A model generated the notes under the pieces. That model did not search any database. It was given only the letters and a program-made list of their open reading frames with translations, and had not been told where the DNA came from. Shown here piece after piece: positions 1 to 9,301 of a DNA stretch of 32,612 bases; the stretch's first letter is position 1, and each line of letters starts with the position of its first letter. Source of the DNA: a candidate division WWE3 bacterium GW2011_GWB1_41_6 (GTDB lineage: Bacteria > Patescibacteriota > WWE3 > UBA101185 > UBA10185); NCBI GenBank assembly GCA_000997355.1, contig LCBS01000013.1:1-32612 (forward strand). The letters are read 5' to 3'. The position numbers were made by a program, and so were the translations under genes.

Positions 1-1423
1 GCTCAACCTCTTCAAATGGAATCTCTATTCTCAACAAGTCGATTGCATTGATCATATCGTAAATATCAAGTTTATTTTCCAGTTTATATATCGCGTCTCT
101 CCAAAGTACCGCTTTCTCATATTCCCCTGTTTCGGCAGCTTTTTTCTCTAGTTTTTTCATCATTTCCATAAACGCGTAGTAAACTCCCTCCTCTGCACCA
201 CCTGCTCCGATGGTTCTATCTTTAAATGGAATACGTAACATCTCCGACTGTGACTTGGCCATTTGTCTTATTTTACCAGTCCTTTGCCAGTTAAAAGCTG
301 TTGATACTATATTTTGATACAAATTGTATGCTTGTCCTACTTTTTCGCTGTCCGCGTTTGGCACTAATTTGATGGTCTCAAGAAGCTGATGCGCGCCATC
401 CTCGATCATTTCAACACTCCACCATGGTTTAGCAGACGCCCACCAGAAGTGATCGCTCGCCACGGCTTTATCCATGCTGTGTCGCACAGTATCATATATA
501 TTACTGCTTTTGCCTACTTGATACACTTCGTTAAGCACTATATTGAGCAATTCCCATTGCCATTTGTGAATATCGTTGCTCGGGTCATACCATGACAAAA
601 ACTGAATACCTTTCTCAATGTCTTCTTTACTGCTTGCCCACGTTGATGCAACAGGTTCTACGTCAATAACCTCACTAAAATACTGCGGTATCTCTGATAT
701 TTTAATAAATTTAAAAGAAGTATCATTAAAAATCTTGAATAATAAGTTCTCCAGATCCGGCCTGTGATGCCCAAACGTTTCCCCATCCATACCGGTAACA
801 GCGTACCTGTTCTGCTCCAAATCACCTTTTAAAGCCTCTTTAAGACTCCCGGGTGTACGCACGACTGCACTCATGATTAAGTTACTTATTCTCCTATCCC
901 TAAAATAAACATTTAAATTAGAATCTTTTATCTTATATGTTTTACTATAGTCCACGGGCTCACTCCCCCCGGAATGCGCTATCTCATCCAGGATCACCCA
1001 ATTAAAGCCGAAATCCTCAAGTATAGGGATTAGTTTTGGATCGTACCCCATCTCCGGAGGAAAAAATCCTTTCGGCGCATAAGCATCGCCCAAAAAGTAA
1101 CTAGCGGTTTCGTTATTTATCTCAATTTGTCTATGTATTTCATTATCAGAAACCAGTGGCAAAAACGCGTGGTACTTTGCCGAACCTGTAAATTCCAGTG
1201 AACCGTTCTTGGCGGCCAAACGCAAATTATCTATCAAACTGTGGTAACCATATTTATCAAACAGCTCAAGCAGGGACCCGTTAATATTTAATGTAATTTT
1301 AATATGAGGATTGTCTACGATTCCCTGAATAAGCTTTTCGTAGCTTTGTTTTACTACAGCTTCCAAGATGTCCGGCTGCTGGTCGGCCGGTTGGTATAAA
1401 TGTAAAAAATTCGCCCAATACAT
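1..1423 (-). CDS. Glycoside hydrolase family 57 (alpha-amylase/glucanotransferase-like), truncated at window edge, with UVR-like C-terminal motif
   Basis: Manual translation from the ATG at 1423-1421: MYWANFLHLYQPADQQPD..., ...GFFPPEMGYDP..., ...GMDGETFGHHRPD..., matching the adjacent GH57 paralog; the frame stays open to position 1. Not in the ORF track because it has no stop in the window. Confidence 0.85.
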   Translation of the reverse strand, partial: MYWANFLHLYQPADQQPDILEAVVKQSYEKLIQGIVDNPHIKITLNINGSLLELFDKYGYHSLIDNLRLAAKNGSLEFTGSAKYHAFLPLVSDNEIHRQIEINNETASYFLGDAYAPKGFFPPEMGYDPKLIPILEDFGFNWVILDEIAHSGGSEPVDYSKTYKIKDSNLNVYFRDRRISNLIMSAVVRTPGSLKEALKGDLEQNRYAVTGMDGETFGHHRPDLENLLFKIFNDTSFKFIKISEIPQYFSEVIDVEPVASTWASSKEDIEKGIQFLSWYDPSNDIHKWQWELLNIVLNEVYQVGKSSNIYDTVRHSMDKAVASDHFWWASAKPWWSVEMIEDGAHQLLETIKLVPNADSEKVGQAYNLYQNIVSTAFNWQRTGKIRQMAKSQSEMLRIPFKDRTIGAGGAEEGVYYAFMEMMKKLEKKAAETGEYEKAVLWRDAIYKLENKLDIYDMINAIDLLRIEIPFEEVE

Positions 1424-1437
1424 ATGATCACAAATAA

Positions 1438-2718
1438 CTAATAAATCCTGTTATCCATATCCCTTACTGCTGACAAAACCTTTTCCAGTTCCTGCCTTAT
1501 AGACTCAGTTTTCACGGTATCGTTTTCAAGATCCAACACCCTTTTATACGCCTCCATGCTTCTTTTGATCATACCTGCATCAAACAAGACCTTGCCGTCA
1601 GGCATTTCCTTGTTCGAAGCCCACCAGAACTGGTCACTGCTCAAAGCCTGACTGATATACATGTCCTTTTTAAGTGATTCCCGTAACGTAGGGTCGTCAA
1701 TAACAGAAAGTTTGTCCTCATTCCAGATAGGCAATGTTTCGTAATCATCTGTTGAGCCGGCAAACTCCCTGCCATCATATAAAGAAATAAAATCTTTATA
1801 TAAATCCCACATTTTTTTCTGTAATTCATTGTTTTTCCTATGCCACATCGGATAGGCATCCCCATTTTCAATACCCTCCTCTACGGCAGCCCATGTGGAT
1901 TCGTTTATATGCTCTATATCCGTGGGAGAAACATGTTCGATCAATTCCGATACCGTCACAAACTCCCTTCCTGCATTGTGCATCGCATCAACAAAGCTCT
2001 CCAGAAGATACATTCCATCTCTATTGTGATGGCCAAACGTTTCCCCGTCCAAAGCGACAATGTAGTTATCCCTGCTTAATAAAAGGTGCATAATGTCTTC
2101 CACGCTGCCGTTACGCTTAAAGGACAGAACATTACTGATCTCACGTTCACGGACGGCGAGCTTGATCATACTATCTCCAAGTTTATACAGACCGCCCTTC
2201 TTCACCAAGCCGCCCGGTATTGCACATTCATCCATCACGACCCATTTGTACCCAAGTTCATCAAGTAAACTCACCAGCTCCTCATTTACGGCCATCTCGG
2301 GAGGAAAGAAACCATTAAGGTTCTTTAGCATGACTGAAGGCTCCCCCTCAAAGCCCGCCCTTCTCCCTACATAGTAGCCAAGACCGTATTCGTTTAGAAT
2401 TATTTGTTTTTCTATGAAACTTAAGGGTAATTTTGTAAGCAAAGGGTGGTAGGCAGCGCTTCCCGTCAGCTCTACCCTACCGGCATCTACCAGCTCTCTC
2501 AACTGATCGACCCAGCTCAAATATCCGTACTTCTCCATTTGTTGAAGAAGGCTTAACGGAACGTTTAAAGTAACCTTAAAGTCTTTTCTGTTCTTTATGA
2601 ATTTTAATAGAGGAAGATAGCTTGCAGACGTGATGTCATGAAAAACCCCTGGGTCTTGTGTGAGTGGTTGATACAGATGTAACAACAAACCAATTTTCGG
2701 TGAAATCTCATTTTTCAC
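1438..2718 (-). CDS. Glycoside hydrolase family 57 protein
   Basis: GH57 landmarks: HLYQPL near the N-terminus, GFFPPEM (nucleophile region), ALDGETFGHH (catalytic Asp region). Start is GTG at 2718 or ATG at 2711. Confidence 0.9.
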   Translation of the reverse strand: MKNEISPKIGLLLHLYQPLTQDPGVFHDITSASYLPLLKFIKNRKDFKVTLNVPLSLLQQMEKYGYLSWVDQLRELVDAGRVELTGSAAYHPLLTKLPLSFIEKQIILNEYGLGYYVGRRAGFEGEPSVMLKNLNGFFPPEMAVNEELVSLLDELGYKWVVMDECAIPGGLVKKGGLYKLGDSMIKLAVREREISNVLSFKRNGSVEDIMHLLLSRDNYIVALDGETFGHHNRDGMYLLESFVDAMHNAGREFVTVSELIEHVSPTDIEHINESTWAAVEEGIENGDAYPMWHRKNNELQKKMWDLYKDFISLYDGREFAGSTDDYETLPIWNEDKLSVIDDPTLRESLKKDMYISQALSSDQFWWASNKEMPDGKVLFDAGMIKRSMEAYKRVLDLENDTVKTESIRQELEKVLSAVRDMDNRIY

Positions 2719-2773
2719 AGTCGAAATTATATCATATTTTGTGCTTTACCACCTTAATTTTATCAACACAAAA

Positions 2774-2857
2774 CAAAAACAACCCAATATAAGAGGAGCC
2801 TGTTTCATATTCTCCTGCCCACAGAATAAGAAAACAGAACCCCTCATACATTGGGTC
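2774..2857 (-). terminator. Long imperfect stem-loop with T-rich tail (probable intrinsic terminator downstream of glgA)
   Basis: On the minus strand ACCCAATGTATGAGGGG...TTCTG faces CAGGAGAATATGAAACAGGCTCCTCTTATATTGGGT, followed by TGTTTTTGTTTTG. Confidence 0.65.
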
Positions 2858-2945
2858 GTTATGTGGACAGTATAGCAATTTGTTATAGGTTTGTCAAACG
2901 TACGTGTTGTTAAATTAGGGGATTTGAAGCGAGGTGAGTTAACAT

Positions 2946-4448
2946 CTAGCTCAACAACATAGCCATATGCTTAGGCACCTGATTCGCCTTGCTTTTAAAG
3001 GCAATTGAACGTTCATATAACTTTTCATATTCTTTCGCACTGAATTCCCAGCTAAAATCAGCTCTCATAGCATTGACCACCAACTGTCTCCAAAGTTTCT
3101 TATTGTTGTAAAGTTCGATAGCCCTTACGATTTGTCCAAACAACGAGAAAACATCAAAATCATTGAAAACGAACCCGGTTCCCTTACCTTTTATCGAATC
3201 AAAGTTCTCTACCGTGTCCGCCAATCCCCCTACTTTTCTTACGATTGGTATAGCACCATATCTCATCGACTCAATTTGTACGATACCGCAAGGTTCGAAC
3301 CTGGATGGATATAAGATACAGTCACATCCGGAAAATAACATGCGCGGTAATGTGAAATTTGGATAAGGATGAATTCCTACTTTTTCCGGGTATTTATTTC
3401 TCAGATCGGTCAGCATGGCTGCTAAACCCCCATCCCCGCCTCCCACCTGCACAAATTGCACGTCATAATCTTTCATAACTTGGTGAAGTGTGTTCACTAT
3501 TAAGTCCACACCTTTCATCGGATCAAGCCGCCCTACAAAGCCAAAAACCGGCACTTCTTCTCTTAAAGGCAAATCGTATTCTTTTTGCAATGCTGTTTTG
3601 TTTTCTTTTCTTAAGTGGACCGAAGAAACGGAATAGTTTTGTTCGATTAGATTGTCGGTAGCAGGATTGAACTCGTTGTAGTCAAGACCATTTACAATTC
3701 CAAACATTTTCCCCTTTACTTCAAGGAGTAATTTATCAAGATTCTCACCGAACTCAGGAGTCAGTATTTCCTTCGAATATTTTTTTGATACTGTATTTAC
3801 AGCATCGGAATAAAGTACTCCCCTTTTCATGAAATTCTGTTTGTTTAATCTTTCATCAAAAAAAGAAGCTACTGGTGATTTTCCATCATCAAAATCAAGT
3901 TCCGAAACATGCTTATGGTCGAACATGCCCTGGAACTGGAGGTTGTGTATAGTAAAGACCGTAGCCACCTGACTGATCAGAGGGTCTTTGTCATATACGG
4001 TTTTGATATAGTTGGAAACGATCCCGGTATGCCAATCGTTCGTATGCAGAACATCAGGAACAAATATACGGGTCTTTATGAACTCCAATACTCCGCGAGA
4101 CAAAAGCGCCCATCGTGTGGGGTCATCGCTGTAACCGTAAACGTTTGCACGTTTTTCATAATACTCCTGATTCTCTAAAAAGTAGGTTATTACTCCACTT
4201 GGATATTCGGTAGATTTGATGTTGCAGATAAGAAACGGGTTGTTCTCATCCCCTGTCGGAACCTGCAAGCCTTCATAAATAGTTTCGATCTTGTACTGTT
4301 CTTCGTTCAAGAAACCAAACTTTGGCATAAAAATGCGTACGTCATGACCCCTTTTTACTAAGGCTCTGGATAAGTAACCTACCACCGAGGCGAAACCGCC
4401 GATGGATGCATAGGGAGCAGCTTCTGTAGCCACTAACAGGACGTTCAT
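2946..4448 (-). CDS. glgA: Glycogen/starch synthase (GT5)
   Basis: N-terminal GGFASVVGYLSRALVKRGHDVRIFMPKFG, TNDWHTG, C-terminal PSRFEPCGIVQIESMRYGAIPIVRKVGGLADTV. Confidence 0.93.
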   Translation of the reverse strand: MNVLLVATEAAPYASIGGFASVVGYLSRALVKRGHDVRIFMPKFGFLNEEQYKIETIYEGLQVPTGDENNPFLICNIKSTEYPSGVITYFLENQEYYEKRANVYGYSDDPTRWALLSRGVLEFIKTRIFVPDVLHTNDWHTGIVSNYIKTVYDKDPLISQVATVFTIHNLQFQGMFDHKHVSELDFDDGKSPVASFFDERLNKQNFMKRGVLYSDAVNTVSKKYSKEILTPEFGENLDKLLLEVKGKMFGIVNGLDYNEFNPATDNLIEQNYSVSSVHLRKENKTALQKEYDLPLREEVPVFGFVGRLDPMKGVDLIVNTLHQVMKDYDVQFVQVGGGDGGLAAMLTDLRNKYPEKVGIHPYPNFTLPRMLFSGCDCILYPSRFEPCGIVQIESMRYGAIPIVRKVGGLADTVENFDSIKGKGTGFVFNDFDVFSLFGQIVRAIELYNNKKLWRQLVVNAMRADFSWEFSAKEYEKLYERSIAFKSKANQVPKHMAMLLS

Positions 4449-4515
4449 ACGAATATTGTATCACAAGGAATTCTTTGCGTAATCAATATAAGAGATACGC
4501 TTTATATACTTTTTA

Positions 4516-5418
4516 CTATGCGTTTAGAGTTTCTTCAAGTTCCCTGGCCAGTTGTTCTTCACCAAGTTCCTGAAGATCTTGCTTTAATTGCATGTCCGCA
4601 ACCACACTAAGACTGTGCATTTCTTTTTTACTATCGAAAACATTGTTATTAGTTGTGGTTATGAGGCATAGTTGGGCTGTCTTTTCGTCAGCTGAAACAA
4701 GATTTAGCATTCTTTCGAAAAATTCCCTGTCTTCAGGTCTTACATATACATGTAATATTGAAAATGGTTTTATCGGTTTATGCAGTGAGAGACCTGCGTT
4801 CATTGTGAATGCATAATCTATCGATGCTTTTTTTGCACTTTTATCAATGTTCTGTGCAATGTCCTTTAATCCCCCGATGAGACTTCTATAGTAATTGAAT
4901 ACTTTTTCCGGTTGTCTTTTTTGCTCGTATACATCCGTCATACTACCAACCGTTTCGGCCGGTTTAGTGGTAGTTTCTTCTTGGAATGTCATATCTTCTT
5001 CTTTGTATTTACTTGCTGCAGCTCTAAACTTTGCTAACCAGTCTACAGGTTCTTCTTCAACAGTTGGCTGTTGAGTAACCGGATGAGGTTGTGGTTCCGG
5101 CTGTGGTTGTACAGGTTCTTCTTTTACCTGTACTGGTTCAGCAATGACTTCTTTTTCTTCCTTTGTCTCAACGGTAATTTCCTGTATAACCGGTTCTATT
5201 TTTTGTTTTTGGATTGGTTCTTTTTGTACTTTTTCACCTTGGGGATATAAAAATTCTAATATGTTCTGCTTTGTAAATCTATGTCTTCCGGTAGCAGTCT
5301 TTACCTCTGCTTTTAACTTATCTTCGTCTAAGTATCTGTAAACAGATCTTAAACTTACACCTAGTATCTCAGCAACTTCTGTAGACGTATAAAGTCTATC
5401 TTCTAAATTCATAATCAT
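4516..5418 (-). CDS. Helix-turn-helix (MerR/excisionase-like) DNA-binding protein with long Q/P/E-rich linker and a C-terminal domain of unknown function
   Basis: N-terminal LYTSTEVAEILGVSLRSVYRYLDEDKLKAEVKTATGRHRFTKQNILEFL is typical of the MerR/excisionase HTH. Confidence 0.75.
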   Translation of the reverse strand: MIMNLEDRLYTSTEVAEILGVSLRSVYRYLDEDKLKAEVKTATGRHRFTKQNILEFLYPQGEKVQKEPIQKQKIEPVIQEITVETKEEKEVIAEPVQVKEEPVQPQPEPQPHPVTQQPTVEEEPVDWLAKFRAAASKYKEEDMTFQEETTTKPAETVGSMTDVYEQKRQPEKVFNYYRSLIGGLKDIAQNIDKSAKKASIDYAFTMNAGLSLHKPIKPFSILHVYVRPEDREFFERMLNLVSADEKTAQLCLITTTNNNVFDSKKEMHSLSVVADMQLKQDLQELGEEQLARELEETLNA

Positions 5419-5449
5419 ATATAAAGCAAATCATATATGTTATGACCTG

Positions 5450-6334
5450 TCAAGAAGTTCTTATTGAGGTAATGAATACCTTTAACGGATACGCCGGAAA
5501 AGCCTTGTAAATGCGCTTAATACGCCACGGTTGAGTAATTAATTTATACAACCACTCTATATTCACCTTTATAAACACATTAGCACTCCTCTTCTTATTA
5601 CTACATACGTAGTCAAACGTCCCGCCTACCCCTACCGACACTTTGGCGGGTATTTTGTACCCGTTTCTATCTATCCATTTTTCCTGACGAACATGTCCAT
5701 ATGCTACTAATAAAAAGTCAATATAAGAAACACTATGTTCAACCATGCAACCTTTAATGTACCTTACCGTATCCGCATCATCTTCGTCTTCACAACTATA
5801 CGAGGATGTAGACCCAATAACTCTCAATCGCGGGTACAATATTTTTAGAGCGTCAGCAGTAAGTGTAGCTATATCATCACCGTCCTGAATGAACCTCCCG
5901 TAACTGTCTTTTTTTCTTCCTCCTAATAAGAATATGCTTTTATTATTCATCTCTGCGTACTCGCATATTTTATATACAAGATCAACTCCGGTTATCTTCG
6001 GTGGGAATTGTCTAACCACACGGGGGTCAAATCCGGTCTGTAATCCCAGCACAAAAGCCCTTAACGGCAACAGAGTGTCACGCTTAAGTCCGGCAGCTTT
6101 TTCAAGGTAATACTCCGCATACAACACGCCCGAACCATCCGGAACCGACAGGTCGGACTCATTTATAATACTCATAAATTCCCTATCCTTCTGGGCATCC
6201 ATAATAAATTCAGGATTAGTTGTTGAAATATAATGAAAACCGCCGTCACTTAACATCCCGTCTATATGGTTTATTACGCCACTCATTGTCAGCCCGGTAT
6301 TTACTTTTACACCCAAAATATATGTTTCTTTCAT
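5450..6334 (-). CDS. WecG/TagA/CpsF family glycosyltransferase (GT26)
   Basis: HYISTTNPEFIMDAQKDREFMSIINESDLSVPDGSGVLYA, SIFLLGG, YIDFLLVAYGHVRQEKWI, VGVGGTFDYVCSNKKRS. Confidence 0.9.
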   Translation of the reverse strand: MKETYILGVKVNTGLTMSGVINHIDGMLSDGGFHYISTTNPEFIMDAQKDREFMSIINESDLSVPDGSGVLYAEYYLEKAAGLKRDTLLPLRAFVLGLQTGFDPRVVRQFPPKITGVDLVYKICEYAEMNNKSIFLLGGRKKDSYGRFIQDGDDIATLTADALKILYPRLRVIGSTSSYSCEDEDDADTVRYIKGCMVEHSVSYIDFLLVAYGHVRQEKWIDRNGYKIPAKVSVGVGGTFDYVCSNKKRSANVFIKVNIEWLYKLITQPWRIKRIYKAFPAYPLKVFITSIRTS

Positions 6335-7335
6335 CTCTTTATCATACTTCGGCTAAATATATCAAAATTCTCCAGCGCCTTCCCCAACCCCTTAACCACA
6401 CACAGCAAAGGATCGTCCGAGATATGAACGGGAACTCCTGTGAATTGTGTGACATGTTTATCCAAATTCTGCAATAAGGCGGTTCCTCCGCTCAACACAA
6501 TCCCCTTGTCCACAATGTCTGACGATAACTCAGGCGGTGTGCGTTCCAAAACGTTCTTAATTGACATACCAATTTGCGACAAAGACTGTGAAAGACATGC
6601 AACAATCTCGCTCGAAGAAATGTTGATTGTCTTAGGAAACCCACTTACCGAATCCCTGCCCTTCACTTCCAATTGTTTCTCTTTGGACAACGGAAGAGCT
6701 GCCCCAACCTCAATTTTCACACGTTCGGCGGTATTGTCACCTATTATCAGATTGTATTTTCTCCTGATATATAAAGAAATTGCTTCATCCAAAGTATTAC
6801 CCCCTACCCTGACACTTCCATGAACAACCATGCCATACAGAGAAACTATGGCGATTTCTGTAGTTCCCCCACCAATATTAACGATCATATTCCCTGACGG
6901 TTCGGAAACAGGAAGTCCCGCACCAATCGCAGCGGCTAAAGGTTCGGGTATTAAATATGCATTCTTCGCTCCGGCGGAATAAGCAGCCTCCAGAACAGCT
7001 CGTGCCTCCACCGAAGTAGCTCCACCGGGAATTGAAATAATAACGTCAGGCTTTGTCAGCCTTGAATTACCGGTGACCTTATTAATAAAATATCTTAATA
7101 AAGCTTCCGTCGTGGCGTAGTCGGCGATAACACCGTTTTTCAACGGTCTGGTTGCGACGATATTTTCAGGAGTCTTTCCCAACATATCCCTTGCTTCGAT
7201 ACCTACAGACACTACCTTCTCATCATCAATCGAAACCGCAACTACTGTAGGCTCCCTAAGCACGATACCTTTTCCTGAAACGTATACGAGAGAGTTTGCT
7301 GTTCCAAGGTCTACGGCAATTTTCTTAGAAAACAT
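6331..7335 (-). CDS. mreB: Rod-shape determining protein MreB/Mbl
   Basis: MFSKKIAVDLGTANSLVYVSGKGIVLREPTVVA; IPGGATSVEARAV; NIGGGTTEIA; GIVLSGGTALL. Start placed at ATG 7335; the track's 7350 start is TTG and overlaps the -10 box. Confidence 0.95.
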   Translation of the reverse strand: MFSKKIAVDLGTANSLVYVSGKGIVLREPTVVAVSIDDEKVVSVGIEARDMLGKTPENIVATRPLKNGVIADYATTEALLRYFINKVTGNSRLTKPDVIISIPGGATSVEARAVLEAAYSAGAKNAYLIPEPLAAAIGAGLPVSEPSGNMIVNIGGGTTEIAIVSLYGMVVHGSVRVGGNTLDEAISLYIRRKYNLIIGDNTAERVKIEVGAALPLSKEKQLEVKGRDSVSGFPKTINISSSEIVACLSQSLSQIGMSIKNVLERTPPELSSDIVDKGIVLSGGTALLQNLDKHVTQFTGVPVHISDDPLLCVVKGLGKALENFDIFSRSMIKR

Positions 7336-7341
7336 AACTGG

Positions 7342-7347
7342 ATTATA
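7342..7347 (-). promoter_or_regulatory. -10 box TATAAT of mreB, 6 nt before ATG (leaderless)
   Basis: Minus strand TATAAT-CCAGTT-ATG. Confidence 0.7.
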
Positions 7348-7378
7348 CAATATATCGGTATTATAAAACGGTTTCTGG

Positions 7379-7384
7379 TATAAT
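7379..7384 (+). promoter_or_regulatory. Extended -10 box TGGTATAAT, 7 nt before ATG of the PEGA protein (leaderless), divergent to mreB
   Basis: TGGTATAAT-CAGATTT-ATG. Confidence 0.65.
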
Positions 7385-7391
7385 CAGATTT

Positions 7392-8546
7392 ATGATCAGG
7401 AAGAATTGGTATCAATCGCTTCTGAGCGGTGTTATCCTAATTGGTATCACTACTCTGCTTTATTTGTATAGTGCCGGTTACCGGCTTACCCAACAGCAAG
7501 ATAGAACTATTGACCTCTCCAAGACCGGTATGATAAGTGCCAAATCGATCCCGGAGGGTTCAAGTGTTTATTTGAACGGTATCCTCCTCACAGCAACGAA
7601 CGATACCATATCCGGTATCGAGCCCGGCACCCACAACTTAAAAATAATTAAAAAAGGTTTTGTCACATGGTCAAAAGATATTGAGGTTTTCCCCGAACTT
7701 GTGACCGACATCACCGCTGTTCTGGTATCCCAAGGCCCACGACTTGAACCGCTGACCAACTCAGGAGCCCGAAACCCCACCATATCGTCTTCGCTTACTA
7801 AGCTCGCATATTTCTCCAAAGACGGTGAAACTCCCGGTATCAGGATCATTCCGTTAGCAGGAGAGGGGTTGAGCCTTTTCCGTTCGACACCGTCATCTGT
7901 TATACAGGACACACCGCGTATTATTTACTCAAACGGTAAGAGCATAGAGTGGTCTCCCGATGAAAAAAACCTAATGGTAGAGTCTGAGAACGGAACTTTT
8001 TATCTGATCGATATAGCTGAGGGAGCCGCAGAAGTCAGCACTTCCCCGCAGGAAATAAAACAGATCTGGCAGGACAAACTAAACCAAACCAGACAGGACT
8101 TCATACAAAAACTCGACATACCCGATGAGATTAAAACTTTGGCAATGTCCACAAAGACCGTGTGGTCCCCTGACGAAAAGAAATTCCTATACACAAGACA
8201 GAACGGCGCTGAACTTGAATACCGCGTATACAACCTGGAAAAACCACTGCCTGTGGGGGAAAAAGTGGAGAATACCGTATTTACAACAGCCGCTGCCGAT
8301 CCCCAACCAAAGATCTCGTGGTACGCGGATAGTTTTCACCTGATCCTTACAGAAGGTGATGTTAATGCGGATAAAAGAGGTGTGGTTAGCCTGATAAGGA
8401 TCGATGGTACAAACAAAACCGAGCTTTACAACAATACACTAATGTATGATCAGGTTTACAGTTCCCCCGCGGGCGACAAGATCATAATCTTAACTTCATT
8501 TAAATCGGGTGAACAGACCGACCTATATACGGTAAGCATTAGATAA
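7392..8546 (+). CDS. PEGA-domain protein with WD40/TolB-like C-terminal repeats, membrane anchored
   Basis: N-terminal TM; SIPEGSSVYLNGILLTATNDTISGIEPGTHNLKIIKKGFVTWSKDIEV is a PEGA domain; repeated W.PDEK segments. Confidence 0.8.
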   Translation: MIRKNWYQSLLSGVILIGITTLLYLYSAGYRLTQQQDRTIDLSKTGMISAKSIPEGSSVYLNGILLTATNDTISGIEPGTHNLKIIKKGFVTWSKDIEVFPELVTDITAVLVSQGPRLEPLTNSGARNPTISSSLTKLAYFSKDGETPGIRIIPLAGEGLSLFRSTPSSVIQDTPRIIYSNGKSIEWSPDEKNLMVESENGTFYLIDIAEGAAEVSTSPQEIKQIWQDKLNQTRQDFIQKLDIPDEIKTLAMSTKTVWSPDEKKFLYTRQNGAELEYRVYNLEKPLPVGEKVENTVFTTAAADPQPKISWYADSFHLILTEGDVNADKRGVVSLIRIDGTNKTELYNNTLMYDQVYSSPAGDKIIILTSFKSGEQTDLYTVSIR

Positions 8547-8570
8547 TCATTTGTTTGATAAGATCCCGGG

Positions 8571-9236
8571 TTACTTTATATCATCAACTCTTATAAGTTT
8601 CGCTGTGACAACCAGTCTGTTAAACGTAGTTCCCGGAGGATCACACGTTTGCAAAGTAAGTATGGGTTCGATGGTACTTCTTGTTAGCGGGAACGTATCA
8701 AATCCTTTAAGTACTTCTTTATTGATAACCTGATACACATAGTCGTCACCTTTATAAAAGACATGAACCTCATCCCCCGGCTCCACTTTCCTCAGCAAGT
8801 TGAAAACGGTCGCATACTTACCAAGGCGCCAGAAATCTATCGAAGCGTGTGCGAATAAATAAACATTTCCCGGACCTTCTGACGGGTACTCAGAAACAGC
8901 CGCGTGTGCCACACCCGCTTTTAGTGCCTTTAGATAAGCGTTTTTATCCGTAACGGGAACATCGGCTACTACGGGTGCGTTCACACCGATTTTTTCGATA
9001 ACAATGGAAAAGCTGGTATTTACCGGTCTTAATGATACGGTCTTGTTGCTAAGGTACCGGGCGAACGCACTGTCCTGCTCCCCTCCTGAAGCGTTCAGTT
9101 GATAATTTTGATCCTTGGCTTCCTTTAACATATACCAGAATTCGTCTTTTATTAAAGGTCCGTACGTCAAAATAAGAATAACGAAGCCGGCGATAATCAA
9201 AATATTAGAGAACATTAATCGGATACTTCCGGACAT
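8571..9236 (-). CDS. Sortase family protein (sortase 1)
   Basis: VYLFAHAS (His), TLQTCDPPG (TLxTC, Cys), FNRLVVTAKL (Arg); N-terminal TM. Start set to ATG 9236 after the -10 TATACT. Confidence 0.9.
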   Translation of the reverse strand: MSGSIRLMFSNILIIAGFVILILTYGPLIKDEFWYMLKEAKDQNYQLNASGGEQDSAFARYLSNKTVSLRPVNTSFSIVIEKIGVNAPVVADVPVTDKNAYLKALKAGVAHAAVSEYPSEGPGNVYLFAHASIDFWRLGKYATVFNLLRKVEPGDEVHVFYKGDDYVYQVINKEVLKGFDTFPLTRSTIEPILTLQTCDPPGTTFNRLVVTAKLIRVDDIK

Positions 9237-9301
9237 ATATAAAGTATACAATTAATTAACGCTTTATCTTACACCATGGATAGGTATATAATTTATACAA
9301 G

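Noticed and set aside
6440-6823. 127-aa plus-strand ORF antisense to mreB
   Set aside because: Shadow ORF of a strongly conserved gene. Same logic applied to 29933-30358 (rho), 27932-28279 (obg), 14525-14869 (ndk), 25318-25671 (ligase) and 7568-7912 (PEGA protein).
8546-8571. Bidirectional terminator between the convergent PEGA and sortase 1 genes
   Set aside because: Only about 24 bp between stops and no convincing hairpin.
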